Origin: Paraburkholderia phytofirmans PsJN
GTDB taxonomy: Bacteria > Pseudomonadota > Gammaproteobacteria > Burkholderiales > Burkholderiaceae
Assembly (NCBI RefSeq): GCF_000020125.1
Contig: NC_010681.1
Coordinates: 4,278,001 to 4,342,000, forward strand
Length of the DNA: 64,000 nt
Direction of reading: 5' to 3'
Shown here piece by piece: positions 43,786 to 51,814 of the stretch. Below the pieces are notes generated by a model, which saw only the letters and a program-made list of their open reading frames with translations, made no database searches and had not been told where the DNA came from. The position numbers were made by a program, and so were the translations under genes. The number at the start of each line of letters is the position of its first letter. The first letter of the stretch is position 1.

Positions 43786-43840
43786 GCTTCCCTCCGGTAG
43801 TCTCCTATCGCCAAGCCCAGCCTCAAAGCCCGAGACAGCC

Positions 43841-44314
43841 TCAAAGGTGAGAACTTTCGGGCAACGAAATGACTGTCGCGGCAATGACCCGCCGTGCAAC
43901 GGCACACGACTGCCGTAATGACACTTGCGGCAAGTGCGGCGACCAGCTCGCCGCCCACATGACCAGAGCCCGAACAATCGGTTGCTCCGGCCGAGGTATT
44001 GGCATCAGCGCGATTTTGCGCGCGACCAGCGTCACGTCCACTTGCTCGATGCTCACGCGTCCGACGTCTCGACACTCAGCAAACTCGCAGCAGCATAGAT
44101 ACATGCACGTCACAAGGTTTCTGAAGCACGTGTGCGTCGAGACTTGGCCGGCGACCGCATCGAGATACAATTCAATCGCTGCGCGCAACCGCGGGTGCCC
44201 TCCCAGCCTCGAGATGTCGACGGTCACGGCCCGGGCCGCCGCTTCTGAGACGAAAGCGCATGCACCTATTGCAGCCAGGACAGCCGGCAGCTGAATCACG
44301 AGACGCCGTTTCAT
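43841..44314 (-). CDS. hypothetical protein with N-terminal membrane segment, 157 aa
   Basis: ATG at 44314 is chosen because GGGAGG lies 7 bases upstream. MKRRLVIQLPAVLAAIGACA is a likely signal or anchor sequence. The cysteine-rich middle (HTCFRNLVTCMYLCCCEFAE) and second hydrophobic stretch IVRALVMWAASWSP suggest a membrane or envelope protein. It is not recognised. It lies between other small genes of the leftward operon. Confidence 0.55.
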   Translation of the reverse strand: MKRRLVIQLPAVLAAIGACAFVSEAAARAVTVDISRLGGHPRLRAAIELYLDAVAGQVSTHTCFRNLVTCMYLCCCEFAECRDVGRVSIEQVDVTLVARKIALMPIPRPEQPIVRALVMWAASWSPHLPQVSLRQSCAVARRVIAATVISLPESSHL

Positions 44315-44336
44315 GCGATACCTCCCGCCCTTCAAA

Positions 44337-44717
44337 TTAGCCCCTTCTTCGGCCCGACTGCCTCGCCCTCTGGAATTCCGCGGGAAGCCCCGACGGCCGC
44401 AGATGCTGCGGCACTGACGCGGCAGCCAGGACGTAGGCAAGCGCGTCACGTCGTTGCCTGGCTCTCTCGTAGTCGCGTCGGGGAACGAGTAGACCCGACA
44501 GCATCGCTCGACGAAGCAGACGGTGAATGCACTCTTTCGGACGTCTGCGACCTCGAAGGCGAGCGATTCGATTGCGATGAAGAAAACCCTGGTACGACGA
44601 CAGGAACTCGTCCGCGACGCCTTGGAGCGCGAAGCTGACCATGCGCGGCGCCTCGCCAGTGGGTCTGCCGCTCGGTCGTCCGCGAGTCCTCACTCGCACA
44701 GTTCGCTTCGCGAGCAC
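44337..44717 (-). CDS. hypothetical basic protein with AT-hook-like N-terminus, 126 aa
   Basis: The GTG start at 44717 lies 2 bases after the stop of the BPSL0761-like gene. The N-terminus VRTRGRPSGRPTGE carries RGRPSGRP, like an AT-hook minor-groove binding motif. The rest is arginine-rich and helical (GVADEFLSSYQGFLHRNRIA, LLRRAMLSGLLVPRRDYERA). A DNA-binding accessory role is possible but unproven. Confidence 0.6.
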   Translation of the reverse strand: MLAKRTVRVRTRGRPSGRPTGEAPRMVSFALQGVADEFLSSYQGFLHRNRIARLRGRRRPKECIHRLLRRAMLSGLLVPRRDYERARQRRDALAYVLAAASVPQHLRPSGLPAEFQRARQSGRRRG

Positions 44718-44719
44718 GA

Positions 44720-44962
44720 TTAGTCTCGTGAATCATGGACCAGCCGGGGCCGCCTGACCCTTGCACACGGTGCAGCCCACAGCTCTGGCAACGCGGCAGC
44801 TGACTCCATGAGGTCAGCTTCAAGTGGGTAATGTCGAAGAAGCCCTGCTGCGACCGATTGGACAAGACCCGGTACATCGATGGGCTCACGGGCTTCCGCA
44901 AGTGTCTGCAGAAACCATCGGACTTCAGTGACCGCGCGCGAGCGCTCAACAGGCGTGGTCAC
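44720..44962 (-). CDS. BPSL0761 family protein
   Basis: The 80-residue product starts MTTPVERSRAVTEVRWFLQT and continues LLRHYPLEADLMESAAALPE, matching the short BPSL0761 family known from Burkholderia accessory regions. Its function is unknown. The GTG start has AGGA about 12 bases upstream, and the gene overlaps the end of the upstream gene by 17 bases, so the two are probably translated together. Confidence 0.78.
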   Translation of the reverse strand: MTTPVERSRAVTEVRWFLQTLAEAREPIDVPGLVQSVAAGLLRHYPLEADLMESAAALPELWAAPCARVRRPRLVHDSRD

Positions 44963-45281
44963 GGTCGGATTCCTGGTATTGGTCCGTTATGTCCGCATAG
45001 TCGGAGATGTGATTGTGTTCACACCAGAACGACCAGAAGTATTCACTCACGCCATCCAAGCCGGCCGGACCTCGAAGGAAATAGATACGACCAGAGCGAC
45101 TCTCAGCTCGATGGGTGGCGGAGTCATACACCAAGGTTTCGGAGCTAATGCGGCCCAAATAATTTGAGGAGTTGAGGCCGACAAAGTGCACGTGGCCATC
45201 TGGAAGTATTTCCATGACGCGCCAATGAAGGAGGTCGGTAGATGGCTCAACATCTGGACTGGGCGCAATTCGAGCATGCAT
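44946..45281 (-). CDS. hypothetical protein, 111 aa, paired with the BPSL0761-like gene
   Basis: ATG at 45281 is chosen because AGGTGA lies 6 bases before it. The product (MHARIAPSPDVEPSTDLLHW, VHFVGLNSSNYLGRISSETL, ending near DYADITDQYQES) is acidic and cytoplasmic, with a beta-rich first half. It is not recognised. Its overlap with the BPSL0761-like gene suggests a two-gene module that travels together. Confidence 0.65.
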   Translation of the reverse strand: MHARIAPSPDVEPSTDLLHWRVMEILPDGHVHFVGLNSSNYLGRISSETLVYDSATHRAESRSGRIYFLRGPAGLDGVSEYFWSFWCEHNHISDYADITDQYQESDRDHAC

Positions 45282-45397
45282 GACAATCACCTGGATGTGC
45301 CACAACGACATCAGGCACCGCTGCGTAGAACAGCAAGCGTGCTGGTTGTGGGATGCAGGTGCTCGAGCAGCGTTATTTGACTTTTAGCTCGGGCGTT

Positions 45398-45415
45398 GAT
45401 GTGCGTTTATGCACA
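45398..45415. promoter_or_regulatory. possible operator palindrome ATGTGC-N6-GCACAT
   Basis: A perfect 6-bp inverted repeat lies between the DUF6471 gene and the start of the 111-aa gene. It could be an operator for the downstream part of the operon. No binding protein is identified. Confidence 0.35.
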
Positions 45416-45459
45416 TGGAAAGACTATAGTCGGTGAGCGGAATTTTGCAAGCCCGTCGG

Positions 45460-46032
45460 TTACCGATGCGGCTCCGCCCGTTGCTGGCCGTCCACCGCAG
45501 CGCCGTTCAGAGACGAGACGTCCACGAACCGACCGATACCTTCGAACCGGCACACGGTCGCGCACTGAAGGAACAAAGCCGCTGGGAAAGTACCGCTTTT
45601 GGCCTGACTCTCCAGGTCCTTCGATGTGACGAAGACCCCAATCTCCGCAAGTCGCGCTGCCAGCCCCGCCCAAGTCAGCCAGGGCTGTAGAGACAACTCT
45701 GACTGCAAGACGGCCGATGCGCGTTGCTCCCATGACTGAGTTGCGGTCAGAGCCTTCTCCCAAGCTGCAGGGTAGTCGGTCCGGGAAGCCAGAACCACCT
45801 GCAGGAAGAAGGTGAACCGGCAGGTCCCACGCTGCGACTTCGCCTGAACGCCACGAAATGTTTCAGGCACGCCCATGTCGGCGAGCGCTGCGGCCAGGTC
45901 CGCGTAGCTCATGCCCTGCCGGGCAAGCGTCGCGCGAATTCCACGCGATACGAGGCCCGACCAGACGCTTTCCTGCTCGTCGTCCGGTGCTCGCGATTCC
46001 TTCGCATGAGGATTAGCAAATTTCGCTTGCAT
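45460..46032 (-). CDS. DUF6471 domain protein with two repeats
   Basis: The 190-residue protein carries two related halves. The first is GIRATLARQGMSYADLAAAL with DMGVPETFRGVQAKSQRGTC, and the second is LQPWLTWAGLAARLAEIGVF with LESQAKSGTFPAALFLQC. Each matches the DUF6471 pattern, a helix-turn-helix-like fold with a conserved GxFxaxFxlQ end. The family is probably DNA-binding and common in Burkholderia accessory DNA. It is the first gene of the leftward operon and lies divergent from the HAD pair, with palindrome GTGTGTT-AACACAC in between. Confidence 0.8.
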   Translation of the reverse strand: MQAKFANPHAKESRAPDDEQESVWSGLVSRGIRATLARQGMSYADLAAALADMGVPETFRGVQAKSQRGTCRFTFFLQVVLASRTDYPAAWEKALTATQSWEQRASAVLQSELSLQPWLTWAGLAARLAEIGVFVTSKDLESQAKSGTFPAALFLQCATVCRFEGIGRFVDVSSLNGAAVDGQQRAEPHR

Positions 46033-46060
46033 GTTCGCAGATATATGTACTAACTTGAAT

Positions 46061-46074
46061 GTGTGTTAACACAC
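46061..46074. promoter_or_regulatory. possible operator palindrome GTGTGTT-AACACAC
   Basis: A perfect 14-bp palindrome lies 29 bases upstream of the DUF6471 start, between two divergent units. It is a candidate autoregulatory site for the DUF6471 protein. Confidence 0.4.
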
Positions 46075-46189
46075 ACGGCTCACCCAAAAGTCAAACGCCA
46101 ACGGAAGGGCCCGTAAGACACCCATCTTCTTGGTTGCCGCCAGACACGGCGGACAAACCACAGAAGGTGCTCAGGCGGAGGATTCGGTT

Positions 46190-46699
46190 GTGTCCTCAAC
46201 ACTCTACCTTGGGCTCGAAGGCGTAATCTTCGCTCGCCGCCGCGCAGCTCGCCTCTCACGCTGCCCGCTCGAAAATCCGAGCGCTCTACCGCTGCCACTC
46301 CTTCATCGACTGTCACGTATCGCCGACGAGTATCTCGACCTGACGATTGTCATCAACTCGTGGCTCGTGCCCGACTACGGCTATCGGGGCGTGCTGAATC
46401 TGCTGCCTGCTCCGATTGCGAGCAAAACGGTCGGGGCGACCATGCAAGGAAATCGCTCCCACCGTCGGCTCTCTACCTTACCTCGCCTAGAGATTCTGCG
46501 CGCTGACATCAGGCGGCGGAACCCGTCCCATCTCCTGATTGTAGACAGCTGTTCTTCAGCTGTCCCTTACGAGTACCTGCCGCAAACCGTCCTCGTGAAT
46601 GATACTTCCGAACTCGCCGCAACCCAATACGCGGAAATCATTTTAGATATCCTCGATTGCGCTACCCGGGTCCAGAGCACAGAAAACCTCGTTCTGTAG
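46190..46699 (+). CDS. HAD_SAK_2-like protein lacking the catalytic aspartates
   Basis: The GTG start at 46190 has GGAGG 7 bases upstream and gives 169 residues. HAD motif I reads TLYLGLEGVIFARR, so both Asp residues of D-x-D are replaced (Gly and Glu). INSWLVPDYGYRGVL corresponds to motif II and LLIVDSCSSAVPYEYLPQTV to the late acidic motif. It is a divergent paralogue of the next gene, 8 bases downstream, and of the gene at 42442. Loss of the nucleophile suggests a binding rather than a phosphatase role. Confidence 0.75.
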   Translation: MSSTLYLGLEGVIFARRRAARLSRCPLENPSALPLPLLHRLSRIADEYLDLTIVINSWLVPDYGYRGVLNLLPAPIASKTVGATMQGNRSHRRLSTLPRLEILRADIRRRNPSHLLIVDSCSSAVPYEYLPQTVLVNDTSELAATQYAEIILDILDCATRVQSTENLVL

Positions 46700-46707
46700 G
46701 TATCCCA

Positions 46708-47184
46708 ATGAATCTGTATCTCAATCTGGACGGGGTACTGCACCCGAATCAGGTCGCGCATCTACCCGGTCGAGCGCCCGAACTGAAGATAGAAGGCCAT
46801 CGCGTGCTCGAGCATGCCCATCTGCTGACAGAAGTTCTCGCCGGTCACGAGGGCGTAGGCATTGTGCTCAACACGTGGTGGACGTTCTATCTCGGCCTTG
46901 ATGCATGCGTTGAAATGCTTCCAGTCCCGTTGGGCCGCCGCGTAATTGATGCGACTCTTGAACACGCATCCCGCTATGACGGTGTCCCCAGCCGTCCGAT
47001 TGAGACAGAAAGACACATCGCCAGACAGGGGAAGTGTTGCTTCATTGTTCTTGACCATAACGATGCGCGCTATCACGTGAAGATGCTGCCGCACCTTCTG
47101 CTCCTCGACCCCGATGAGGGCTTGGGCGCGCTGGCCGCGAGACGGCGACTTGCGACGCGACTCACGAGAAATGTGCTCGATTGA
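46708..47184 (+). CDS. HAD_SAK_2-like protein with the nucleophile replaced by Asn
   Basis: The 158-residue protein opens MNLYLNLDGVLHPNQ, so motif I is N-x-D: the second Asp is kept and the nucleophilic first Asp is Asn. VLNTWWTFYLGLD is motif II and FIVLDHNDARYHVK the late acidic motif. It forms a tandem pair with the preceding gene. A catalytic phosphatase is unlikely unless another residue substitutes; it may bind an RNA end or phosphate without hydrolysis. Confidence 0.8.
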   Translation: MNLYLNLDGVLHPNQVAHLPGRAPELKIEGHRVLEHAHLLTEVLAGHEGVGIVLNTWWTFYLGLDACVEMLPVPLGRRVIDATLEHASRYDGVPSRPIETERHIARQGKCCFIVLDHNDARYHVKMLPHLLLLDPDEGLGALAARRRLATRLTRNVLD

Positions 47185-47911
47185 AATCGCGGTTTATGAC
47201 GCTGTGGATTTTGATTGCAGCTTTCACCGTGGATACCATGGCGGCATCGTCCGGCTTGTCAAATCCCTAAAGCGATACACCTGCTATCAAAAAATATACA
47301 CACTGTATCGCTGCACTTTTTAGGTTTTTGTCGCGACAAACCGGCCATCGGCGACGGAAATTTTCCAAAAAACTGCTTTCCGGGGAGAAGCACTCGACGT
47401 ATGATTGGTTATCAGATTTCATCCCTAGGAGGAGCCCGACCCGGCGAGTAAGCGACAAAACTGGAACAGCCCACTGGGGCAAGCGACCGGGTCTTATTTG
47501 TCTGCACAAATAAGAAAGGGGTCGCGAAGCCCAAGCGAACTTGAACCAGCGACCCCCAGTGGCCCCATGAGGAACCACGCCTAAGCAACGTAATTTTCTC
47601 ATGGGTGACACAGGTCGTCAAAGGAGTTCGCGCGTCTGCAACGAACTTGGAATTTACGCCAAATGACCTGCAACTTTGCCCAATTCCGGCCAATTTCACC
47701 AAATTCCGGCCAACACAGCACCCCGGTCGACTTCCGGAGGCGGCGGCGGCAACGACAGACGAACTGCCCCCAATTTCTTCAGCCGCCTCCGCGCTGTTTT
47801 CGCACCCCCGCCTCTCCCCCGTTTGGCCCCTTCGGAAGTTCCCCTCTTCCCCTCAACGCCCCCGGCAAAGCCGCCCCCAATCTTCGATTTTGGACCTAAC
47901 GGTTAATCGTT
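47185..47911. other. long non-coding leader region ahead of the tns operon
   Basis: About 730 bases without a convincing gene. It holds a possible structured RNA (47471-47562), short direct repeats of AATTCCGGCCAA near 47684 and 47702, and a pyrimidine-rich stretch at about 47790-47860. The promoter for the transposition genes is at its right edge. Confidence 0.6.
47471..47562 (+). ncRNA. possible structured RNA with three-way junction
   Basis: Three perfect stems fit one fold. The closing stem pairs CCACTG (47471-47476) with CAGTGG (47557-47562). Hairpin two is TCTTATTTGT (47492-47501) with ACAAATAAGA (47506-47515), a 10-pair stem on a CTGC tetraloop. Hairpin three pairs GGGGTCGC (47518-47525) with GCGACCCC (47549-47556). 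No known RNA family is recognised. The opposite strand would fold equally, so the direction is uncertain, and it could be a DNA site rather than an RNA. Confidence 0.4.
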
Positions 47912-47939
47912 TTGACATGACCTGACCGGTCCATATGCA
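47912..47939 (+). promoter_or_regulatory. candidate promoter of the tns operon
   Basis: TTGACA (47912-47917) is a perfect -35 box, followed after 16 bases by TATGCA (47934-47939) as a weak -10. It lies 132 bases upstream of the first gene of the operon. TGACCGGTCC in the spacer is part-palindromic (GGACCGGTC-like) and could hold a regulator. Confidence 0.55.
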
Positions 47940-48071
47940 TAGTTGTACTAATCGCCTTCCGTCTTGGCATGTCCTGCCGAGACGGGTCTGCGCGCGTTTT
48001 TTTCGCGGACTGTCGACCCGACAGTTGCGAGGAATGTTGACGTCTTTTTTAGCAATCTCCACGGAGCTAAT

Positions 48072-48908
48072 ATGAAGGCCGAACAAGTTAAAGATTTTTC
48101 AGACGACTGCGACCATCTCCTGGCTGGTCTGGAACACTTTAGGGATGAAGGGGCGGTCGCTCGCAACACCCTGCATCTCCCTCGACGCCGGACCGCGCGC
48201 GAGACGGGGATGCTTTCGAAGCTGCCAGGCGTGTCTCCCTCCCGGTCGCAAATTCTGGTGACAGTGAAGAGACGGCCCGGGGACTGTCCTCGAAGCATCA
48301 AGCGCCTCTGCAAGAGCGCAGCGGCGGCGAAGACGGACATCAGCACTCGCGTTTCGGGACTATTCAATTCCCCTCCGCAGAGCGCACTACGTCCGACTTA
48401 CGTGCCCGAGAAGCCATTGCTCGTTAGGCGTTGGGACGAGGAACATGTCTATGAGGTGAGTGTTATCACGACGGAGTCGCTTCTTGAGCCCGACTGGTCC
48501 GGAACCGGGGATGCAGTCTTCAGTTGGTCGAGCATCTTCCAACCCAATGGTCCGTTTTGCCTCGTGTCGACAAACCGGACGTTCAAGAGCTGGGCGTTCT
48601 TCCTGCGCTCCCGCGGCTCTGACGAAATCCGAAGCTCAATCGACGGCTGGGTCGCCGCAGCGCTCGCGAGAAAAATCAAACCGTGGGACGAAGAGCGCGG
48701 CAATGCAATCAGGTCACTCATCGAACTCCGCTACCGATGGACCGATGCCTTTGTGCGCTTGCGCCTCTTAGCTCCGACCATCGACGATTCATCAACGCGC
48801 GCCTCCGCCAGATTTCTGAAGCACCAGCGCCTCCATTCGGCGAGACAGAGACCATCCGAACTATGGATGCCGGCATCCCGCGCCCGAAACGACCTGAATT
48901 CACGATAG
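48072..48908 (+). CDS. unknown protein, first gene of the transposition operon, 278 aa
   Basis: ATG at 48072 has GGAG 5 bases upstream, and the stop lies 9 bases before tnsAB, so the gene is real and co-transcribed. The protein (MKAEQVKDFSDDCDHLLAGL) has a basic middle (TVKRRPGDCPRSIKRLCKSA) and a more ordered part, RRWDEEHVYEVSVITTESLL and CLVSTNRTFKSWAFFLRSRG. It matches none of TnsA, TnsB, TnsC, TnsD/TniQ or TnsE as far as can be read. The last 40 residues look less natural and a frame error there cannot be excluded. It may be a transposition accessory or regulator. Confidence 0.72.
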   Translation: MKAEQVKDFSDDCDHLLAGLEHFRDEGAVARNTLHLPRRRTARETGMLSKLPGVSPSRSQILVTVKRRPGDCPRSIKRLCKSAAAAKTDISTRVSGLFNSPPQSALRPTYVPEKPLLVRRWDEEHVYEVSVITTESLLEPDWSGTGDAVFSWSSIFQPNGPFCLVSTNRTFKSWAFFLRSRGSDEIRSSIDGWVAAALARKIKPWDEERGNAIRSLIELRYRWTDAFVRLRLLAPTIDDSSTRASARFLKHQRLHSARQRPSELWMPASRARNDLNSR

Positions 48909-48917
48909 GAGACGACA

Positions 48918-51800
48918 ATGTCAATCAACCTGCCTACAGTCGTACCGTTGAAATCCAGGTGGCAGCAACTCGAACGTTCTTGGTATGACGAGAGCCCAAT
49001 CGGGACCGCACCACCGCCGTACACCGATGTGGAGTTGAGGGAAGAATTCGAACGGTGGGGAACGCCTCTTGAGGGGCAGGTTTATATCTGGGAGGCGCGC
49101 AACAACGGCGCGTCAAGAAAGGTCCAGTCGCGCCGCGGTAACGTTGTCTCTCATTACACCTCGCGCAAGATGCGACGACGGGTAGCAACAGAAAGTCGCA
49201 AGCCAGAGTTTGGCGCCGTCGTGAGATATGAATTCGACGGCACAACACGCGAGTACTACTGTCAGCCCCCCCAAGTTAGATTAGTCGTCGAAACGGAACG
49301 CAAGCGTTCTGACGGCACCGTCACGTACTATCAGGCGCCAACGCCATACACGCCCGACATTCTTCGGCTAACTCCTTACGGGATATACATCGACGAATGG
49401 AAGACCGAGAGGGACCTCGAATGTCTTGCCGAAAAATATCCGAGGCGCTTCTTTAGGGACGATGACGGGACGTGGCGATGCCCTGAACGGGAAAGGCACT
49501 TTGCCACCATCGGCATGACGTTCTGTCTGCGCTCGGGGAACGAGAACGGGGGTACGTTCGTATCGAATCTGGAGTTCCTTGAGGACTACCTGTGCGATAA
49601 GTGCGCCCCGCTGACCGACAATGCCTGGCGCGCGATTCAGAAGATTACAAGCGAAACGTGCCCAATGACCTTGGGCCTGCTCATGACGCACGCCTATCCC
49701 GAGCAGACACCTTGGGGTGAGCCCCTCGTTATCGAAACTCCACCTGATGCGTTCCTGGTCGACGATGTCTATAAGGCAATCGCGGACCAGCGCCTCTTTG
49801 TCGACCTCGAATGTGACGACCTGAGCGAAGCGCAAGACGTCATTGTGTGCAACTCTCGCGCGCAGCTCGACGCGCTTCTGTTCAACCGGCCGGCACCCAA
49901 AGCTGTCAGCGAAGAAGTCGCACTTAGCGTGGATATGGGCACCGAATTCATGTTCAAAGGTCGCACGGAGGTCTTCGAAGTCTCCGCCGTAACCTCGGAC
50001 TCGGTGCATTTCTTTGACCAGCAGTCCCGCAACGGTTCCCTGATGCCCGTGGCCGATTTCGAACGGGCAATCTTTCAGAGGGAAGTCGTTCTATTTTCAT
50101 CCCAACCGTCGACCGACGAGCGCCTCGCAAGAATCGAGGCCCTTACGGAATACCAGATTATCGAGGGGAGAAATCGGCTTCTGATGGTACGGGACCTCGA
50201 GCGTGGCAAAGCGGTTCGTTGCAATCTCTCAAAGAGGCAGGTCCAACGAATACGAAAGGCCGTACGTAAGGCCGGCGAGTCAGCGTCTGCCCAGCGAAGA
50301 GCCGCAACGCCGATGGCTCGAAGCGGAGGGCGTTGCCAGACTTCAAACAGGCAGCGCGAAATGATTCGCGAGGCGACGGAATGGGGCAACAACCCCACCA
50401 ATCCTGGCGGTCGGGCCTCTTACCGGAAGTACCGGGAATTGAGCGTCTCAGCCAAGGTGCCACTTGTGTCCCGGAAGACCTTTTACGCCCACCGCAAGAT
50501 GTTCATGGACGTAAAGGCTCGGCGAGGCAGCCGGGTCGCCTATAACGAAGAGCCTGCTACCTGGTACCTCCATCTTGAAGACAAGATACATGGGGGGCGC
50601 CCATTTCACAGGGTCCATATTGACCACACGAAGCTCGACGTCTTCGTCAGCATTCGGGGGAAAGGCGGGAGGATTTTCCGAAAGCGGCCATGGCTGACGA
50701 TTGTGATGGACGCAGAAACCCGGGCAGTACTCGCCTTTTACCTGTCAGTCCATGCACCTAGCACTGTCAGTTGCATGATGGCAATTCGAGCGATGGTGCG
50801 GATGTTCAAACGCACGCCATCCGTGATTGTGGTCGACAACGGAAAGGAGTTCCACTCTGCTGCGTTCGACCGTCTCTGCGACCTCCTCCATATCACGCTG
50901 CAGTTCCGCCCTGCCCACAAATCGAGATTTGGCGCAGTGATGGAACGGCTGTTCGGCACCACCAATACCGAACTCATTCACGACCTGGTCGGCAACACCA
51001 AGGCGCTACGCAACGTTCGCACGGTCACGCGGTCCGTCGACCCAATTCGCGCTGACCTCTTGAGCTTCCCGCAGTTGCATGGTCTTCTCGATGAGTATTT
51101 CTTCCGCGACTACAACCTGCGGATTCATCCAGCGCACGACCACGCGCCTATTGAGTACATGAACATCCGGTTTGCCGCTACCGGGCGTCGGCTCGCGCGC
51201 CTCACTCCCTACGATTCCTACTTCTACATCCTCACCTGCATCCCGCCCTCGAAGGGGAATAGCCGCAAACTCGATAAACAGATGGGCATAAAGATTGGCC
51301 ATGTCTGGTACTGGGCCGATGAGTTTGCTGACAGGGCGGTACGTCCGCAGAACCTTGAGGTTCTCATCGACATGTGGGACGTAAGCATTGCCTACGCGCT
51401 GCTCAACGGCAAGTGGGTTCGCTGCCGGTCAAAGCTGCTCATGAAGTACCGCAAGCTGACCTACGTCGAATGGGGCTATGTCATGTACGAGGTCCGGATG
51501 CGGATGCGCGGAGAACCCGACGAAAACCTGGAGGAGGTCATTTATGCGGTCATCAGTGACCATGTTTTGCCCGACGCAGCGTCCCTGACAGCAGCCACAC
51601 GCCAAGTCTATGGAAACGCGCATCTTATCGAAGACCACGCAACCAACCAGCAGGAGGCAAGCCTCGACGTGTCCATCACCGTGCCCGCAGCCATTGACCC
51701 GCCGGATGACGACAGCGTCCTGCGCATCCCTCTGCCGAAGCCCACGAGAGGTCGACTCAAGATGAACTACGACAGCCTTCCCACGTCCCGCCCCGTCTAA
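48918..51800 (+). CDS. tnsAB: TnsA-TnsB fusion transposase (endonuclease plus DDE transposase)
   Basis: The 960-residue protein joins the two Tn7 transposase parts. Residues 75-260 are a TnsA-type restriction-like nuclease: Glu92/Glu97 in ATESRKPEFGA, Asp147 in YTPDILRLTP, then Glu160 and Lys162 in YIDEWKTE. Residues 430-700 are the TnsB rve core: Asp569 in HIDHTKLDVFV, Asp640 in VVDNGKEFHSA and Glu676 in FGAVMERLFGT. TnsA cuts the 5' ends and TnsB the 3' ends, so a fused protein should give cut-and-paste movement. AGGAG precedes the ATG. The next gene follows 14 bases later. TnsAB fusions are known in some CRISPR-associated Tn7-like elements, but no Cas gene is present here. Confidence 0.93.
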   Translation: MSINLPTVVPLKSRWQQLERSWYDESPIGTAPPPYTDVELREEFERWGTPLEGQVYIWEARNNGASRKVQSRRGNVVSHYTSRKMRRRVATESRKPEFGAVVRYEFDGTTREYYCQPPQVRLVVETERKRSDGTVTYYQAPTPYTPDILRLTPYGIYIDEWKTERDLECLAEKYPRRFFRDDDGTWRCPERERHFATIGMTFCLRSGNENGGTFVSNLEFLEDYLCDKCAPLTDNAWRAIQKITSETCPMTLGLLMTHAYPEQTPWGEPLVIETPPDAFLVDDVYKAIADQRLFVDLECDDLSEAQDVIVCNSRAQLDALLFNRPAPKAVSEEVALSVDMGTEFMFKGRTEVFEVSAVTSDSVHFFDQQSRNGSLMPVADFERAIFQREVVLFSSQPSTDERLARIEALTEYQIIEGRNRLLMVRDLERGKAVRCNLSKRQVQRIRKAVRKAGESASAQRRAATPMARSGGRCQTSNRQREMIREATEWGNNPTNPGGRASYRKYRELSVSAKVPLVSRKTFYAHRKMFMDVKARRGSRVAYNEEPATWYLHLEDKIHGGRPFHRVHIDHTKLDVFVSIRGKGGRIFRKRPWLTIVMDAETRAVLAFYLSVHAPSTVSCMMAIRAMVRMFKRTPSVIVVDNGKEFHSAAFDRLCDLLHITLQFRPAHKSRFGAVMERLFGTTNTELIHDLVGNTKALRNVRTVTRSVDPIRADLLSFPQLHGLLDEYFFRDYNLRIHPAHDHAPIEYMNIRFAATGRRLARLTPYDSYFYILTCIPPSKGNSRKLDKQMGIKIGHVWYWADEFADRAVRPQNLEVLIDMWDVSIAYALLNGKWVRCRSKLLMKYRKLTYVEWGYVMYEVRMRMRGEPDENLEEVIYAVISDHVLPDAASLTAATRQVYGNAHLIEDHATNQQEASLDVSITVPAAIDPPDDDSVLRIPLPKPTRGRLKMNYDSLPTSRPV

Positions 51801-51814
51801 CTCCAGGAGGTTCT

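Noticed and set aside
47517..47560. tRNA-like T arm (GGTTCAAGTTC) on the reverse strand
   Set aside because: The T stem does not pair and no acceptor, D or anticodon arm can be placed around it. The bases are better explained by hairpin three of the candidate structured RNA.
48072..48908. Separate TnsA gene upstream of TnsB
   Set aside because: The upstream protein lacks the Glu, Asp and ExK pattern of TnsA, and that pattern is found in the N-terminal part of the fused TnsAB protein instead.
48740..48988. Frameshift in the first tns-operon gene
   Set aside because: Another frame after 48770 gives a natural-looking tail (DAGIPRPKRPEFTIGDDN), but it would overlap tnsAB by about 70 bases and base bias does not decide between frames. 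It is noted, not called.
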